Shown in pieces: positions 15,817 through 24,640 of a stretch of DNA of 64,000 nt. Source of the DNA: Coriobacteriaceae bacterium. GTDB taxonomy: Bacteria; Actinomycetota; Coriobacteriia; Coriobacteriales; Coriobacteriaceae. The stretch is taken from positions 2,232,001-2,296,000 of the forward strand of contig DAJPFV010000001.1 of assembly GCA_025993015.1 (NCBI GenBank), in the 5' to 3' direction. The position numbers and the translations under genes are program-made. The notes beneath the pieces are model-generated. The model did no database searches and was not told the DNA's origin. It was given only the letters and a program-made list of their open reading frames with translations. The stretch's first letter is position 1. Each line of letters opens with the position of its first letter.

Positions 15817-16626
15817 TTATCGCTTGATCCACGAGGTTTCGGGTCGGCAGATAAGTCGCGCGTTGTTGTAGGCCATGTCGAGCGTGAGGCAGGTGCGCGC
15901 GGCGTAGAAACCGTCCTCGCGCTGGATGGTCAGCGCCAGCTCGGGCTTGTCGCCGGTCAGGCACAGCGGTAGGAGTAGCTGGATCCGGCCACCGTAGAAC
16001 TGCGGCACCGCGAGCGTATAGTTGGCTGCGGCGCGGCGGGCGGCCTCGACGACGGCTCCCTCAAAGGCACGGCGCAGCAGCAGCGAGTTGCCCTCCCCCA
16101 TCAGGCTGGCGGGAATGCGCGTAAGGTTTTCCTCGTCGCCCAGAATGTGGTCGATTTTGGAGCGGATGGGAAGGCGGTAGTCAAAGACCAGCTCGGAGGG
16201 GTCCTCGGCAAAGCGCACGCGGCACGGCAGGTACTCAAATGAGACCAGCATGGGGTCGCTCTCCTTAAAGAAGCCCTTCAAAAACCAGCGCTGGCGCGCG
16301 TCGGGCTTGGTGTTGGGCTCAAACAGGCTGTAGATGGTCTCGTAGCGACGCGTGTACAGGCCGGTGTTGAATAGGCAACGGTCGTCGTCGAACACCAGCG
16401 GTAAGTTGGACGGGGCGGTCCGGTCCACGTCACGCTCGGTCAAGAACACCGCGCGGCTAAACGAAAACGACAGGTAGTTTTTGAGGATGCGGTTGCTGGG
16501 ACCCCAGTCCTCGGGGTCGGCGAGATCGACCAAGCGGTCATAGCAGGGCTCGGGACAAAACGCGAAGTCGTACACATTGCTGCACAGGGTGCTTGGGATC
16601 TCCATGTGGCGTCCATTCCATTTCAT
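15817..16626 (-). CDS. DUF3825 domain protein
   Basis: 269 aa; a second start MEIPSTL (16605) is possible. The whole protein matches the pattern of DUF3825: ILKNYLSFSFSRA, CLFNTGLYTRRYETIY, WFLKGFF and a C-terminal part with MAYNNARLICRPETSW. DUF3825 proteins are often found in mobile or defence neighbourhoods, sometimes with RNA-binding domains, but their activity is not established. Here it stands alone between tRNA-Val and a DUF4160 module. GC content is close to the core genome, so it may be an older resident. Confidence 0.7.
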   Translation of the reverse strand: MKWNGRHMEIPSTLCSNVYDFAFCPEPCYDRLVDLADPEDWGPSNRILKNYLSFSFSRAVFLTERDVDRTAPSNLPLVFDDDRCLFNTGLYTRRYETIYSLFEPNTKPDARQRWFLKGFFKESDPMLVSFEYLPCRVRFAEDPSELVFDYRLPIRSKIDHILGDEENLTRIPASLMGEGNSLLLRRAFEGAVVEAARRAAANYTLAVPQFYGGRIQLLLPLCLTGDKPELALTIQREDGFYAARTCLTLDMAYNNARLICRPETSWIKR

Positions 16627-16887
16627 AGTTAGAGTTTGGATGCTTAGATTTTATACGTGCGACGCACCGTCGAGACACACAACGCAATTGCGGCGCAGCT
16701 CGTCGGCGAGTTCTGCTCGCGTGCGGTTTCCGGAAACAAGGTCCTGGATCCAGGCGTAGTGCTGGTTGTCTTTGGGTTCCGGGCTATCGGAAAGTACGAT
16801 TGGAGCACTAGCGGCGTAACAGAAAGGTCCCGCCCGTCAACATCGGCAATCATGAGTTGACAAGCGTAATCATGGCTCAATTGCGGT
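16627..16887 (-). pseudogene. Possible decayed small gene
   Basis: On the minus strand one frame ends with a plausible protein tail (HYAWIQDLVSGNRTRAEL and CVVCLDGASHV, stop near 16650) but has no start codon. A neighbouring frame carries LMIADVDGRDLSVTPLV. Together they suggest a single frameshifted small protein. No family recognised. Confidence 0.25.
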
Positions 16888-17166
16888 TTAGCAATAGAAT
16901 GTCAGGGAATCATCACCAAAGGTTTCGCGCCACTTGTCACAAATGTATCGATGGTTCATAGTGATTAGTTTTGAAAGATCCCTGAGATCCTTAGCCGGAA
17001 TCTTGCTCTCGTTGTTCGCAAGTGTGCATCCGCCATTTTTAGTGAGCCAAAACTTAGTCGAGTTAGCAGCCGCCCTCTTTACCCCTACATGGATGTGAAC
17101 GGGTTCTCCGTTTTCCGCGATCCAAAAGAACAGAACATACTGTCCAAAAACAAGAATTCGAGGCAT
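16888..17166 (-). CDS. DUF4160 domain protein
   Basis: 92 aa. It has the DUF4160 signature: a hydrophobic start (ILVFGQYVLFFWIAENGEPVHIHV), where the His-x-His pair is conserved, then a C-terminal helix (LSKLITMNHRYICDKWRETF). The ATG overlaps the TAA of the upstream gene by one base, implying coupled translation. DUF4160 genes usually occur as two-gene modules with a DUF2442-like partner and have been proposed as toxin-antitoxin-like; the activity is unknown. Confidence 0.75.
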   Translation of the reverse strand: MPRILVFGQYVLFFWIAENGEPVHIHVGVKRAAANSTKFWLTKNGGCTLANNESKIPAKDLRDLSKLITMNHRYICDKWRETFGDDSLTFYC

Positions 17167-17432
17167 TATGCCACCGCCGGTCCAGCTTTTTGCCGTTCTG
17201 CAAGCTCGAAGATAAACGGAGCGTTTGATCTAACGAACTCGGTCAAAAAATCCAGATCGTCAGTAGAAAATCCTTCGACGTTAAACCATTTGACCGCAGG
17301 TAGAAAGCATTCTGCATGGTCAAAACCAAAATCAACCGGGCGCTCGACGGCTACGCGAACGGTCCCGTCGTCTCGTGTTTCTGAGTAGGCAAACTGAGTG
17401 CCGTCATCTAGCTGAACATAGCTCCAAAGCAT
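17166..17432 (-). CDS. Partner protein of the DUF4160 gene (DUF2442-like position)
   Basis: 88 aa from MLWSYVQL, chosen because AGGAGG lies 6 bases before this ATG. Upstream codons are open but have no ribosome site. The sequence is acidic, with RPVDFGFDHAECFLPAVKW in the middle, and ends in ERQKAGPAVA. It sits where a DUF2442-type partner normally precedes DUF4160, but I see only weak similarity. The one-base overlap with the next gene suggests fixed stoichiometry. Confidence 0.6.
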   Translation of the reverse strand: MLWSYVQLDDGTQFAYSETRDDGTVRVAVERPVDFGFDHAECFLPAVKWFNVEGFSTDDLDFLTEFVRSNAPFIFELAERQKAGPAVA

Positions 17433-17675
17433 TGCTGCCTCCTTAGTGTTTATATCCAAGTATAAACAGCCGCTTAGATGCAACGTGATGCGAATTGAAT
17501 TATTCCCATAAGACCTGAACTGCTGATTATTTGATTTGTTGAGTTTTGAGCTATCTCACACTTCAGTGTCTTTTTGGCATGAAAAACTGTCATTGTGCGA
17601 TGGTCGGACTTTATGTCAAGGATCGTACTCAGATTCAAGCGCTTGCCTGCTTAACTGTTTGCAAGCGCTTGAATC

Positions 17676-18494
17676 CTATAGATTACCCAAATGCTGCTCA
17701 ACAGTCTCCATGCCAACCTCCACATATTTTAGGAGACCTTGTATATTGTTGTAGTTCTTGGGCAAGCGATCTTTTTCAATACCAGTAATTTTGGCTAATA
17801 ATTCGATTGTCAGATCGAGTGCGAAGTCGATTAGTTTTTGAATTTCGCTGCAAGTTAAAGGAAGTCGCTTAACTAGCTCATCATAATTCAGTGCTTCCAT
17901 GTCGCTATGGGCGAAAACCTTATTTCGCTGATCGCGCAGCATGTCAGTTAGTTTACTGAGACCGTTGAGTCGTTTTTTCCACAAATTGGAAAGGTCATTA
18001 GTGGTTATACACACGGTTACCATTCCGTAATGATCTCCGAACAGTTTTTCATCTGAGCGTTGAGACTCAACCTCTTTGGGGTAAAAACGCTCCTCGTCCT
18101 CTGCCAATGGGTGAACGATTGGATTAAGCCTGTCAAAGTTTGGTCGATCACAGAATATAGAGATTGCAAGTGCGTCGATTTCAGCAGAATGAGACGAGAC
18201 GTCTTCTATCAGTTTCCCAATACTGACGTCACTTTTGGTATCAAATAACCGCGCGCAATTCATGAAACAGGATTCGGTTAATGCAAGTTGTGTAAAGCTG
18301 AAGAAGCAGCCAGCGCAAATTACTTCATTCTCATAGTCGGAAGATGCTTTAGACAGTTCGCGAAGGATTGCTAGTTCCGTGTTGGCATAAAATGCCTCGT
18401 TGTACAGATAGCTGCAACGCTCGAACAGCTCAAGAAGGCCGGCGTCTAATTCTTTCTTGGCAGCGTCAACTGTATGATCTAATTCGTGGTTCAT
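17676..18494 (-). CDS. AbiU2-like HEPN domain protein
   Basis: 272 aa, predominantly helical. The HEPN ribonuclease motif R-x5-H is visible as RNKVFAH (R190 to H196) preceded by LRDQ, as in AbiU2-type HEPN proteins implicated in abortive infection. The N terminus (ELDAGLLELFERCSYL) and CxxC at 60-63 are also seen. It is a single gene, AT-rich compared with the core, with no obvious partner nucleotidyltransferase on either side. It may act alone or be an orphan. Confidence 0.55.
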   Translation of the reverse strand: MNHELDHTVDAAKKELDAGLLELFERCSYLYNEAFYANTELAILRELSKASSDYENEVICAGCFFSFTQLALTESCFMNCARLFDTKSDVSIGKLIEDVSSHSAEIDALAISIFCDRPNFDRLNPIVHPLAEDEERFYPKEVESQRSDEKLFGDHYGMVTVCITTNDLSNLWKKRLNGLSKLTDMLRDQRNKVFAHSDMEALNYDELVKRLPLTCSEIQKLIDFALDLTIELLAKITGIEKDRLPKNYNNIQGLLKYVEVGMETVEQHLGNL

Positions 18495-18586
18495 GTTAGA
18501 TAAGTCCCGAGTAATTGTCGTAAAAACTATTTTACTAATTCGTCGTTACGAATATAGCCCTCTATATAGCCTATCGAAATGGTGCT

Positions 18587-19642
18587 TCAGCAGCGGCATG
18601 CGGCAGCTAGAAGCACTGTACCAAGCAGGAAAAGCGTCACGGAAGCGGCGATCCATTTATTGTCGGCAGTCTTGGGGAGTACTGCAGTGGTCGCGGTGGC
18701 GGTCTTGGGCCTGGAGGACGTGGACACCGTGGTCTTGGCTACTGTCGTTGCTGTCGTGGTTGTCGTGGCCGCGGGTTTCAGCGAGGGATTTGCCGTGGGC
18801 CCAATGGCGGGCTCTCCAGCGGTGGGGCTTGAATCGTCGGGAGACTTGTCCGTGCCATCGCCCGGCACCTCGCCCCTGTCGGTCTCCCCTGCCGGAGGCG
18901 TGGCCACATCGGGCTCAATCACCACATGCGGTGCCACCGCACCGGTGGCATCCACCACGCCGCTAGCACCAAAGGTCCCGCCAGCAGGCGTCACAAACCG
19001 TGCGGACACAAGCGACCCGCCCGTGCACGCAACACCGCCGTCGGCACCGGCCGCATCAAGCCACGAGGCGTCGACAGAAAACCGACGGCCGGCCGCACCA
19101 TCGCCAAGGCCCGCGTCCTGCAGATACACGCCGTGGGCGCGCACGCCCGCTCCGGACCCGGCGCCCGCGGCAACGACGCGTCCGCCGCCGCGCACGGCCA
19201 TGTCGCCTGCGATCACGCCGGCGACCGCCTCGTCAGTAATATCGGCCCCGTCCGCCCGGGCATCGACGGTGCAGCCGTCCACCACGAGCGCCTGCGAGAC
19301 GTGGATCCCGCACTGCGAGCCCGTCGCCGTAAGGGTCCCGGCACCGCGAAGCGTCAGGTTGCCCCACACCTCCATGCCGCACAGCGTGATGTCCGCATCG
19401 GGCGCATGCGACTCCGTCACGGAGTTTTGCCCGGCAAGCGTCAGCACCAGGTCGCCGTCGGCGCCGATGGCCTCGCCCGCGTAGCCGTTGAGCTCCAGTT
19501 GGTCGGCATCGGTCCAGGCCCAGCCGGGGCCCGACACGCCCGGCTCGTAGTACGTCGCGCCCGCGATGATGAGGCTCTCCGCGCCCGCGGCATAAGAAGG
19601 CCCGCCCAGCAAAACGCATAGGCAGGCCATGGCGGTAAACAT
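18587..19642 (-). CDS. Cell-wall-anchored surface protein A (LPKTA)
   Basis: 351 aa from MFTAMACLC, chosen for an AAAGGGA ribosome site. Signal peptide to about residue 19 (GGPSYAAGA), then a beta-helix-like region of short Val/Leu/Gly repeats (about 25-225), a Pro/Thr spacer ending in a Thr-rich stretch, then the sorting signal LPKTADNKWIAAS, a hydrophobic segment and a short end CRC. The motif is LPKTA rather than LPxTG. Paralogous to the protein at 20880-21992. Binding target unknown; a carbohydrate-binding or adhesin role is guesswork. Confidence 0.75.
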   Translation of the reverse strand: MFTAMACLCVLLGGPSYAAGAESLIIAGATYYEPGVSGPGWAWTDADQLELNGYAGEAIGADGDLVLTLAGQNSVTESHAPDADITLCGMEVWGNLTLRGAGTLTATGSQCGIHVSQALVVDGCTVDARADGADITDEAVAGVIAGDMAVRGGGRVVAAGAGSGAGVRAHGVYLQDAGLGDGAAGRRFSVDASWLDAAGADGGVACTGGSLVSARFVTPAGGTFGASGVVDATGAVAPHVVIEPDVATPPAGETDRGEVPGDGTDKSPDDSSPTAGEPAIGPTANPSLKPAATTTTTATTVAKTTVSTSSRPKTATATTAVLPKTADNKWIAASVTLFLLGTVLLAAACRC

Positions 19643-20118
19643 CTTGCAGTCCCTTTTAATGAGAAGGCAAATCGCTATAACCGAGTTTGTCCGAACATCG
19701 CGTAAGGCATGAGTCAGGTCGAAGGTGCTCATCGAGACGACAGGGACAGAGATGCCTTAATAGGTCGTCTCGATCTGGGCGAACCCCTCGTACCTAGGAT
19801 CGACGCACCTCGATAGAGAACGCGGGGGCGCAGTTTGCCGCATTCCGCTCATCGACAGTGTTGGGCCATCGCTTTAAGGAACCTGTCGATGAAAAGGAAG
19901 AGTCTGGTAGCGTATGGCCACGCGCAGGATCTACCGGCGAGCACATTGCGCAACCTTTTGCAGAGCAAACCGCTGCCAGGGCCTGGTTTGGAGACGATAT
20001 TCCAGCCTAGGATGGGAGGCAATCATCATTGCGCAGCTAAATCTCCAACAATGTTGAACAAATAGGATGTCATTGGCTTGAAATCAGGATAGCTTTGGTG
20101 GTGTCGATATTAAGGGAG
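19643..20118. other. Intergenic stretch without a supported gene
   Basis: About 475 bp between surface protein A and the toxin gene. Only short open frames with no recognisable product are visible on either strand. It presumably holds the promoter of surface protein A. I see no repeats or terminators I would defend. Confidence 0.5.
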
Positions 20119-20418
20119 CTATCGGAACAGCTCATCATGGCTGCCGGTGCGTTCAAAGAAAGCTACCTCTTCGTTTGATGACCATATGACAAGCCAGTCG
20201 CCAGAGTTTGCTACGTGACATTCGTTTCGCCCTGCCCAGTTGCCGCTTAGCCGGTGCATATTATGACGTCGTTTTAATATGTCCATTGACTCGGGTGTAT
20301 TCTGTAGCACCAGGTCAATTAGCTTTTGAAGCTCGGATAGATCCCATTTACGGCGCTTTGCTTTTTTCTTTAAATCGCGGGAGAAGGCTGCAGAGAACTC
20401 TGCGGTTAACGTGCTCAT
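20119..20418 (-). CDS. YafQ/RelE-family mRNA interferase toxin
   Basis: 99 aa, typical toxin size. The pattern FSRDLKKKAKRRKWDLSEL, HRLSGNWAGRNECHV and DWLVIW matches the YafQ branch of the RelE superfamily, which cleaves mRNA in the ribosomal A site. The catalytic-region residues (His/Arg in LSGNWAGRNECHV and the C-terminal FERTGSHDELF) are present, so it looks intact. Its ATG overlaps the antitoxin TGA by 4 bp. Confidence 0.88.
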   Translation of the reverse strand: MSTLTAEFSAAFSRDLKKKAKRRKWDLSELQKLIDLVLQNTPESMDILKRRHNMHRLSGNWAGRNECHVANSGDWLVIWSSNEEVAFFERTGSHDELFR

Positions 20419-20690
20419 TGTGCCATCGCCGCAGCGATAAGATCGGCGCCATTGTCAAAACGTCCTTTTTTGCCAGATGCAAGAAACGCGTCCCCCTCGC
20501 GAATGGCCTCAAGGCTTTCGGCATTGGGCTCCTCAGGGGCAAAAGTCAACGGGATGCGATGGGTGTTGACCATTTGCTTGAAGAATGCGCGCGTCACGGA
20601 CGACAAATCAAGTCCATAGTAATCAGCCACTTCTGCTGCCTCGCGTTTGAGGTCATCGTCAACCCTAATGGTTAATGTTGAGCTTACCAT
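20415..20690 (-). CDS. RelB/DinJ-family antitoxin
   Basis: 91 aa from MVSSTLTIRV, chosen for the GGAGGG site 8 bases upstream. The N-terminal ribbon-helix-helix (TLTIRVDDDLKREAAEVADYYGLDLSSV) is the DNA-binding part that autoregulates the operon with the toxin. The C-terminal half would wrap the toxin. The pair sits between the two paralogous surface-protein genes. Confidence 0.88.
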   Translation of the reverse strand: MVSSTLTIRVDDDLKREAAEVADYYGLDLSSVTRAFFKQMVNTHRIPLTFAPEEPNAESLEAIREGDAFLASGKKGRFDNGADLIAAAMAQ

Positions 20691-20813
20691 TTTTGGACCC
20701 TCCAATCGTGTGAGTGCAACCTTAGTATAACGCACATACACTAGTAAATTATGTAATTACAATCAATTAACTAAGCCCTTTAGTGGTAAGGCACCTCATA
20801 CATTGCATGCAGT

Positions 20814-20850
20814 AAAAAGGCAACGCTCCCTTTCGGAAAGCGTTGCCTTT
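20814..20850 (-). terminator. Terminator after surface protein B
   Basis: GGCAACGCT and AGCGTTGCC form a 9-bp stem flanked by A and T runs. It lies 30 bp beyond the stop of surface protein B and just upstream of the antitoxin region, so it also isolates the TA operon. Confidence 0.85.
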
Positions 20851-20879
20851 AAAGCTTTTACAGGGCTCTTGTATTGCAG

Positions 20880-21992
20880 CTAGGTATGCCGCACGCCCCA
20901 ACAGCGATATGCGGCACCTAGAAGCCCCAGTCCCAACAGGAGTAGCGTAAAGGATGCGGCGATCCAATTGTTGTCGCTGGTCTTGGGGAGAGACACGGAG
21001 GTCGCAGTTACGGTCTTGGGCTTTGAGGCCTTAACGACCGTGGTCTTGGTCGCTGTCGTTGTTGTCTTGGTTGTCGTGGTCGCGGGTTTCAGCGCGGGAT
21101 TTGCCGTGGGTCCAGTGGTGGGCTCTCCGGCAGCGGGGTTAGCATCGATGGGAGACTTATCCACGCTATCGCCAGGCACAACGACCCCGTCGGTCTCCCC
21201 CGCCGGAGCCGTGGCGCCCTCGGGCTCAATCACCACATGCGCAGCCGAGACCCCGCCGGCATCCACCACGCCACCAGCACCAAAAACCCCGCCAGCAGGC
21301 GCCACAAACCGCGCTGACACAAGCGACCCGCCCGTGCACGCGATGCCGCCATCGACACCGACCGCATCGAGCCACGAGGCATCGACGGAAAGTCGACAGT
21401 CGGCCGCGCCTTCGCCAATACCCGCGTCCTGCAGGCACACGCCGTAAGCCCGTACGCCCGCACCAGAACAAGCACCAACAGCGACGACGCGCCCGCCGCC
21501 GCGCACGGCCATGTCGCCGGCGATCACGCCCGCCACGGCCTCGTCAGAAATATCGGCCCCGTCCGCCCTGGCATCGACGGTGCAGCCGTCCACCACGAGC
21601 GCCTGCGACACGTGGATCCCGCACTGCGAGCCCGTCGCCGTCAGGGTCCCGGCACCGCGAAGCGTCAGGTTGCCCCACACCTCCATGCCACACAGCGTGA
21701 TGTCCGCATCGGGCGCATGCGACTCCGTCACGGAGTTTTGCCCGGCAAGCGTCAGCACCAGGTCGCCCTCGGCGCCGATGGCCTCGCCCGCGTAGCCGTT
21801 AAGCTCCAGGTGGTCGGCATCGGTCCAAGTCCAGCCGGGGCCCGAGACGCCCGGCTCGTAGTACGTCGCGCCCGCGATGATGAGGCTCTCCGCACCCGCG
21901 GCATAAGAAGGCCCGCCCAGCAAAGCGCATAGGCAGGCCATGGCAACAATCGCAATGTAATGACGGCTGGTGTAGGACTTTGCAGCAAACAT
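20880..21992 (-). CDS. Cell-wall-anchored surface protein B (LPKTS)
   Basis: 370 aa from MFAAKSYTS, chosen for a GGAG site 5 bases upstream; a further 13 codons are open upstream. The layout is as in surface protein A: signal peptide ending near SYAAGA, a repeat-rich domain almost identical over its first 150 residues, an Ala/Thr spacer, LPKTSDNNWIAAS sorting signal, hydrophobic segment and tail RCWGVRHT. Nucleotide identity is very high in the 5' half and falls in the spacer. A recent tandem duplication or gene conversion is likely. Confidence 0.75.
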   Translation of the reverse strand: MFAAKSYTSRHYIAIVAMACLCALLGGPSYAAGAESLIIAGATYYEPGVSGPGWTWTDADHLELNGYAGEAIGAEGDLVLTLAGQNSVTESHAPDADITLCGMEVWGNLTLRGAGTLTATGSQCGIHVSQALVVDGCTVDARADGADISDEAVAGVIAGDMAVRGGGRVVAVGACSGAGVRAYGVCLQDAGIGEGAADCRLSVDASWLDAVGVDGGIACTGGSLVSARFVAPAGGVFGAGGVVDAGGVSAAHVVIEPEGATAPAGETDGVVVPGDSVDKSPIDANPAAGEPTTGPTANPALKPATTTTKTTTTATKTTVVKASKPKTVTATSVSLPKTSDNNWIAASFTLLLLGLGLLGAAYRCWGVRHT

Positions 21993-22538
21993 ACCCGCTC
22001 CGATCTTCGCAGGAGCCAATAGAATGTGCACCAGAAAATGCCCTGGTAGCAGCAGCTATTAGTTTAGCGAGATCGATGCGGGGGCAAAGAGAAATCGCGT
22101 GGGCAGTGTCCACAATTAGGTGTAAATCGTTTTGCCAGTCGGTGAAAGGAGGAATCGGCTTACGAATGCGCTACGAGAAGGAGGGACCCAACACGATGAT
22201 TGTGACGAGCAGTACGCCGGTTCAGCAGTTCCTTACCACGGAACAGCTTCATGTCGAGGACCCTATGCCCAAAGAGGGACACGAGCCCGTCGGTCAGGAT
22301 GCATTCGGAGGTCAACATGGCGCAGCCTGCACTGTTGTCGGTACCTGACGGTACCCATGTCGCGCCTTGCGGCGTCCCCGTTGACAGACATCGCAAACAT
22401 CCAGGGTCGGAAAACGTTCGCAATCGTCTGGATCATACAGAGGCAAGTGTTGAGACTCGCTATCTTTGACGTTCGCTATGATTCCAGCTCCCCCGGCCCA
22501 ACGTTATCCATTCCAGCCTCCTACAACAATCCACCGCC
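21993..22538. other. Intergenic stretch with a possible small plus-strand ORF
   Basis: No recognisable gene. A 50-codon frame at 22196-22348 (+) starts with ATG 10 bases after AAGGAGGG, an unusually good ribosome site, and a second AAAGGAGG lies near 22146. The peptide (MIVTSSTPVQQFLTTEQ...) matches nothing I know. It may be a remnant left by a mobile element. Confidence 0.3.
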
Positions 22539-23297
22539 CTAATTACTAGACCGCCCCTCGTACAGCGCATCGCCGTACTCCCCGAACAATAGGTACGCTT
22601 TCTGGATTCTGCGCCTCTGCCTGTCCAGGGCCTCAAGTTCCTTGTTAAGGTCGAAAGCTCCAATATAAGTCTGCATTGTAATGCAATTGTCCACCGAGAC
22701 CGTTTGCTCAAGCCCGCTCACCAGACTCTGCGACAAGTCATGCATGCTAGAGCCGTGCAACTCCCGGAAATGCGTCGCATCAGCGTCTTTGTAGAGATCG
22801 TCGTCAACGACATCGCACACCTTCATCCCAAGCGGAACATCAACACACTTCTTCCGGAATGCGTCATACCAGTCCCGTCTGCGTTCCTGTAGATACGAGT
22901 AGTCGCCCTTCGCGACCGTTGAGAGTTTGACACACCCACGGACAAGCCGGTCTTTGAACACGTTGGGTAGATCGCACGCTACCATGAACACCGGATGGAC
23001 GTAATCCATGACCAATGTGTCCCTTAGAACCTTGTCGTCGACCCCCGCGACAATCTCCCCCCATGCCATCAACGACTTCTCGTAGCGAATCATCAGCCTG
23101 ACCGAATCGAAGAGTGCATTGTTGTATTGCCGGAAGACCTCGAGGAATGTATCACCGAAGAAACCCCTCTTCACGGCATGGAGCGGAATATGCGAATCCT
23201 CCAGCACCATCCGATAGTAGAGCGCAGGGTGTCTCTCCACCAACCCGGCAGTCATTTTGGCAAAACTATCGTCATTCACCTCAGCCACTTCTTTCAT
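22539..23297 (-). CDS. Unknown protein coupled to the HerA-like ATPase
   Basis: 252 aa from the ATG at 23295-23297, which overlaps the TGA of the ATPase gene by 4 bp. Mostly helical and charged, without motifs I recognise. A segment FLEVFRQYNNALFDS resembles SIEVYQKYNNALHK in the adjacent ATPase, which may be chance or a shared oligomerisation feature. Tight coupling suggests a third component of the nuclease/HerA locus. Confidence 0.5.
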   Translation of the reverse strand: MKEVAEVNDDSFAKMTAGLVERHPALYYRMVLEDSHIPLHAVKRGFFGDTFLEVFRQYNNALFDSVRLMIRYEKSLMAWGEIVAGVDDKVLRDTLVMDYVHPVFMVACDLPNVFKDRLVRGCVKLSTVAKGDYSYLQERRRDWYDAFRKKCVDVPLGMKVCDVVDDDLYKDADATHFRELHGSSMHDLSQSLVSGLEQTVSVDNCITMQTYIGAFDLNKELEALDRQRRRIQKAYLLFGEYGDALYEGRSSN

Positions 23298-24640
23298 CCA
23301 ACGCCCCAAGCCTTCGCAAGATCCCTGTCGAAGCTCATAGGCTGCTTCTCAAGTTCAAGGACGTCAACCTGCACACGCACCGGGTACGTCGTCGCCGTGC
23401 CACTCACTATGCAGCACCCCTGCGGAAGCACGGGAATCATGCTCGCATTTGCGCTGTCGATGAACGAAACAGCTTTGCTAATCGCTCTCAGGTCCTCGTC
23501 GTTTACGAGTCTATGGATGAAGTAGTTGTGCATCTGCGAGAGAATCGTAGGCGATATGTCGGCCGGCCGTTGGCTGCACACGGTGAGGTACATGCCAAAC
23601 TTGCGCCCCTCCTTGACGATTTCCTCGAACGTCTCAAGTCGGTAGTCGCGCCAGTTCTCGCTCTCGCGCTGCGACGAGTACGACAAGACGTTGTGTGCTT
23701 CGTCGATGACCAGGTGAGCACTGCTTCCACGCTCGTTTTGCCCGCGCTCCTTCTGGAACTGATAGAGCGTCTTCGCCACGACGAGCGGAACGATCTTCTT
23801 CTGCTCAAGGTTAACGTTGAGAAGCGAGATGACGGAGACATCGGATTTGAAACCGCTGATGCAAGGCTCGTAGAGCTTTGAAGCCTCCCTCAGCTCTGCC
23901 GAGTAACGCTGTATCAAGGGCGCAATGTGCTCACGAGTGATCGTATGAGAGCGAACCGCCTCAATAAACCGATATCGCGCGATGAATTCCAGCAGCGCGG
24001 GCCTGTCAGAAGCCAACGATGAGTAGTCCATGCTCTCATAGCATAAATCGGAGAAAACTTCAGGCACATCGGCGGGCGAGTAAAGTAGCTTCCTACTATC
24101 GCGTTTGTGGAGCGCATTGTTGTACTTCTGATAAACCTCAATAGAGTCAATCGCCCTTTCCAGGCTGCCTACATCTACGCCGGGGACAAGTGAAAAGAGC
24201 CTTACCAAATCCTCGCGCTGCTCATCGAAAGCGGGGCCACAGCCGCAATAGTCTTCCAGAAGCTTTCTGACCATGCCGCGCAGGTAGGCACCGGGGTCGC
24301 TCATTTCCAAAATCGCCCCGGCTTTGCGAATGCACCTTTTCAAAAACGGCCGTTGCGTCTTCTCGGTCGCCTTGGCCAACATTGCCCACATGTCCACATC
24401 AAAGAAGAAGCCAGGTGGAACGGGGATTTTGGCGCCGGCTCCCGTTCTAGTGCTTGGCCCGTAGACTTCCTTGTCATGACACAATACGGCCTTTGCAGTG
24501 TACTCGCCATTAAAGTCGATGAAAACGAACTTGCTGCTCCCGCATCCGGCACGCTGCCCGAGACAGTCAGTGAAAAGTCGACACAGCGTGTTCGACTTGC
24601 CCGAGCATTCTGATCTGTTTAAGAATGGATCCTTCGGCAC
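23294..24640 (-). pseudogene. HerA-type ATPase, 5'-truncated
   Basis: The readable 448 aa begin in the middle of a Walker A motif (ECSGKSNTL, where GxxxSGKSN is expected) and continue through Walker B (HLVIDEAHNVL) and the C-terminal RecA core (CSQRPADISPTILSQMHNYFIHRL) typical of HerA/DUF87 hexameric translocases. The N-terminal HAS-barrel region, normally about 100-180 residues before Walker A, is absent. The frame is fused out of register to the 3' end of the nuclease-like gene, so a deletion removed the N terminus. Such ATPases drive DNA for partner nucleases in antiphage systems. Confidence 0.7.

Noticed and set aside
20724..20748. Promoter boxes (TATACT and TTTACT) upstream of the antitoxin
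   Set aside because: The spacer would be only 13 bp, too short for a convincing promoter.
24567..24640. Reading the nuclease and HerA genes as a natural overlap
   Set aside because: The overlap removes the HerA N-terminal domain and half of its Walker A motif, which no functional HerA would tolerate.
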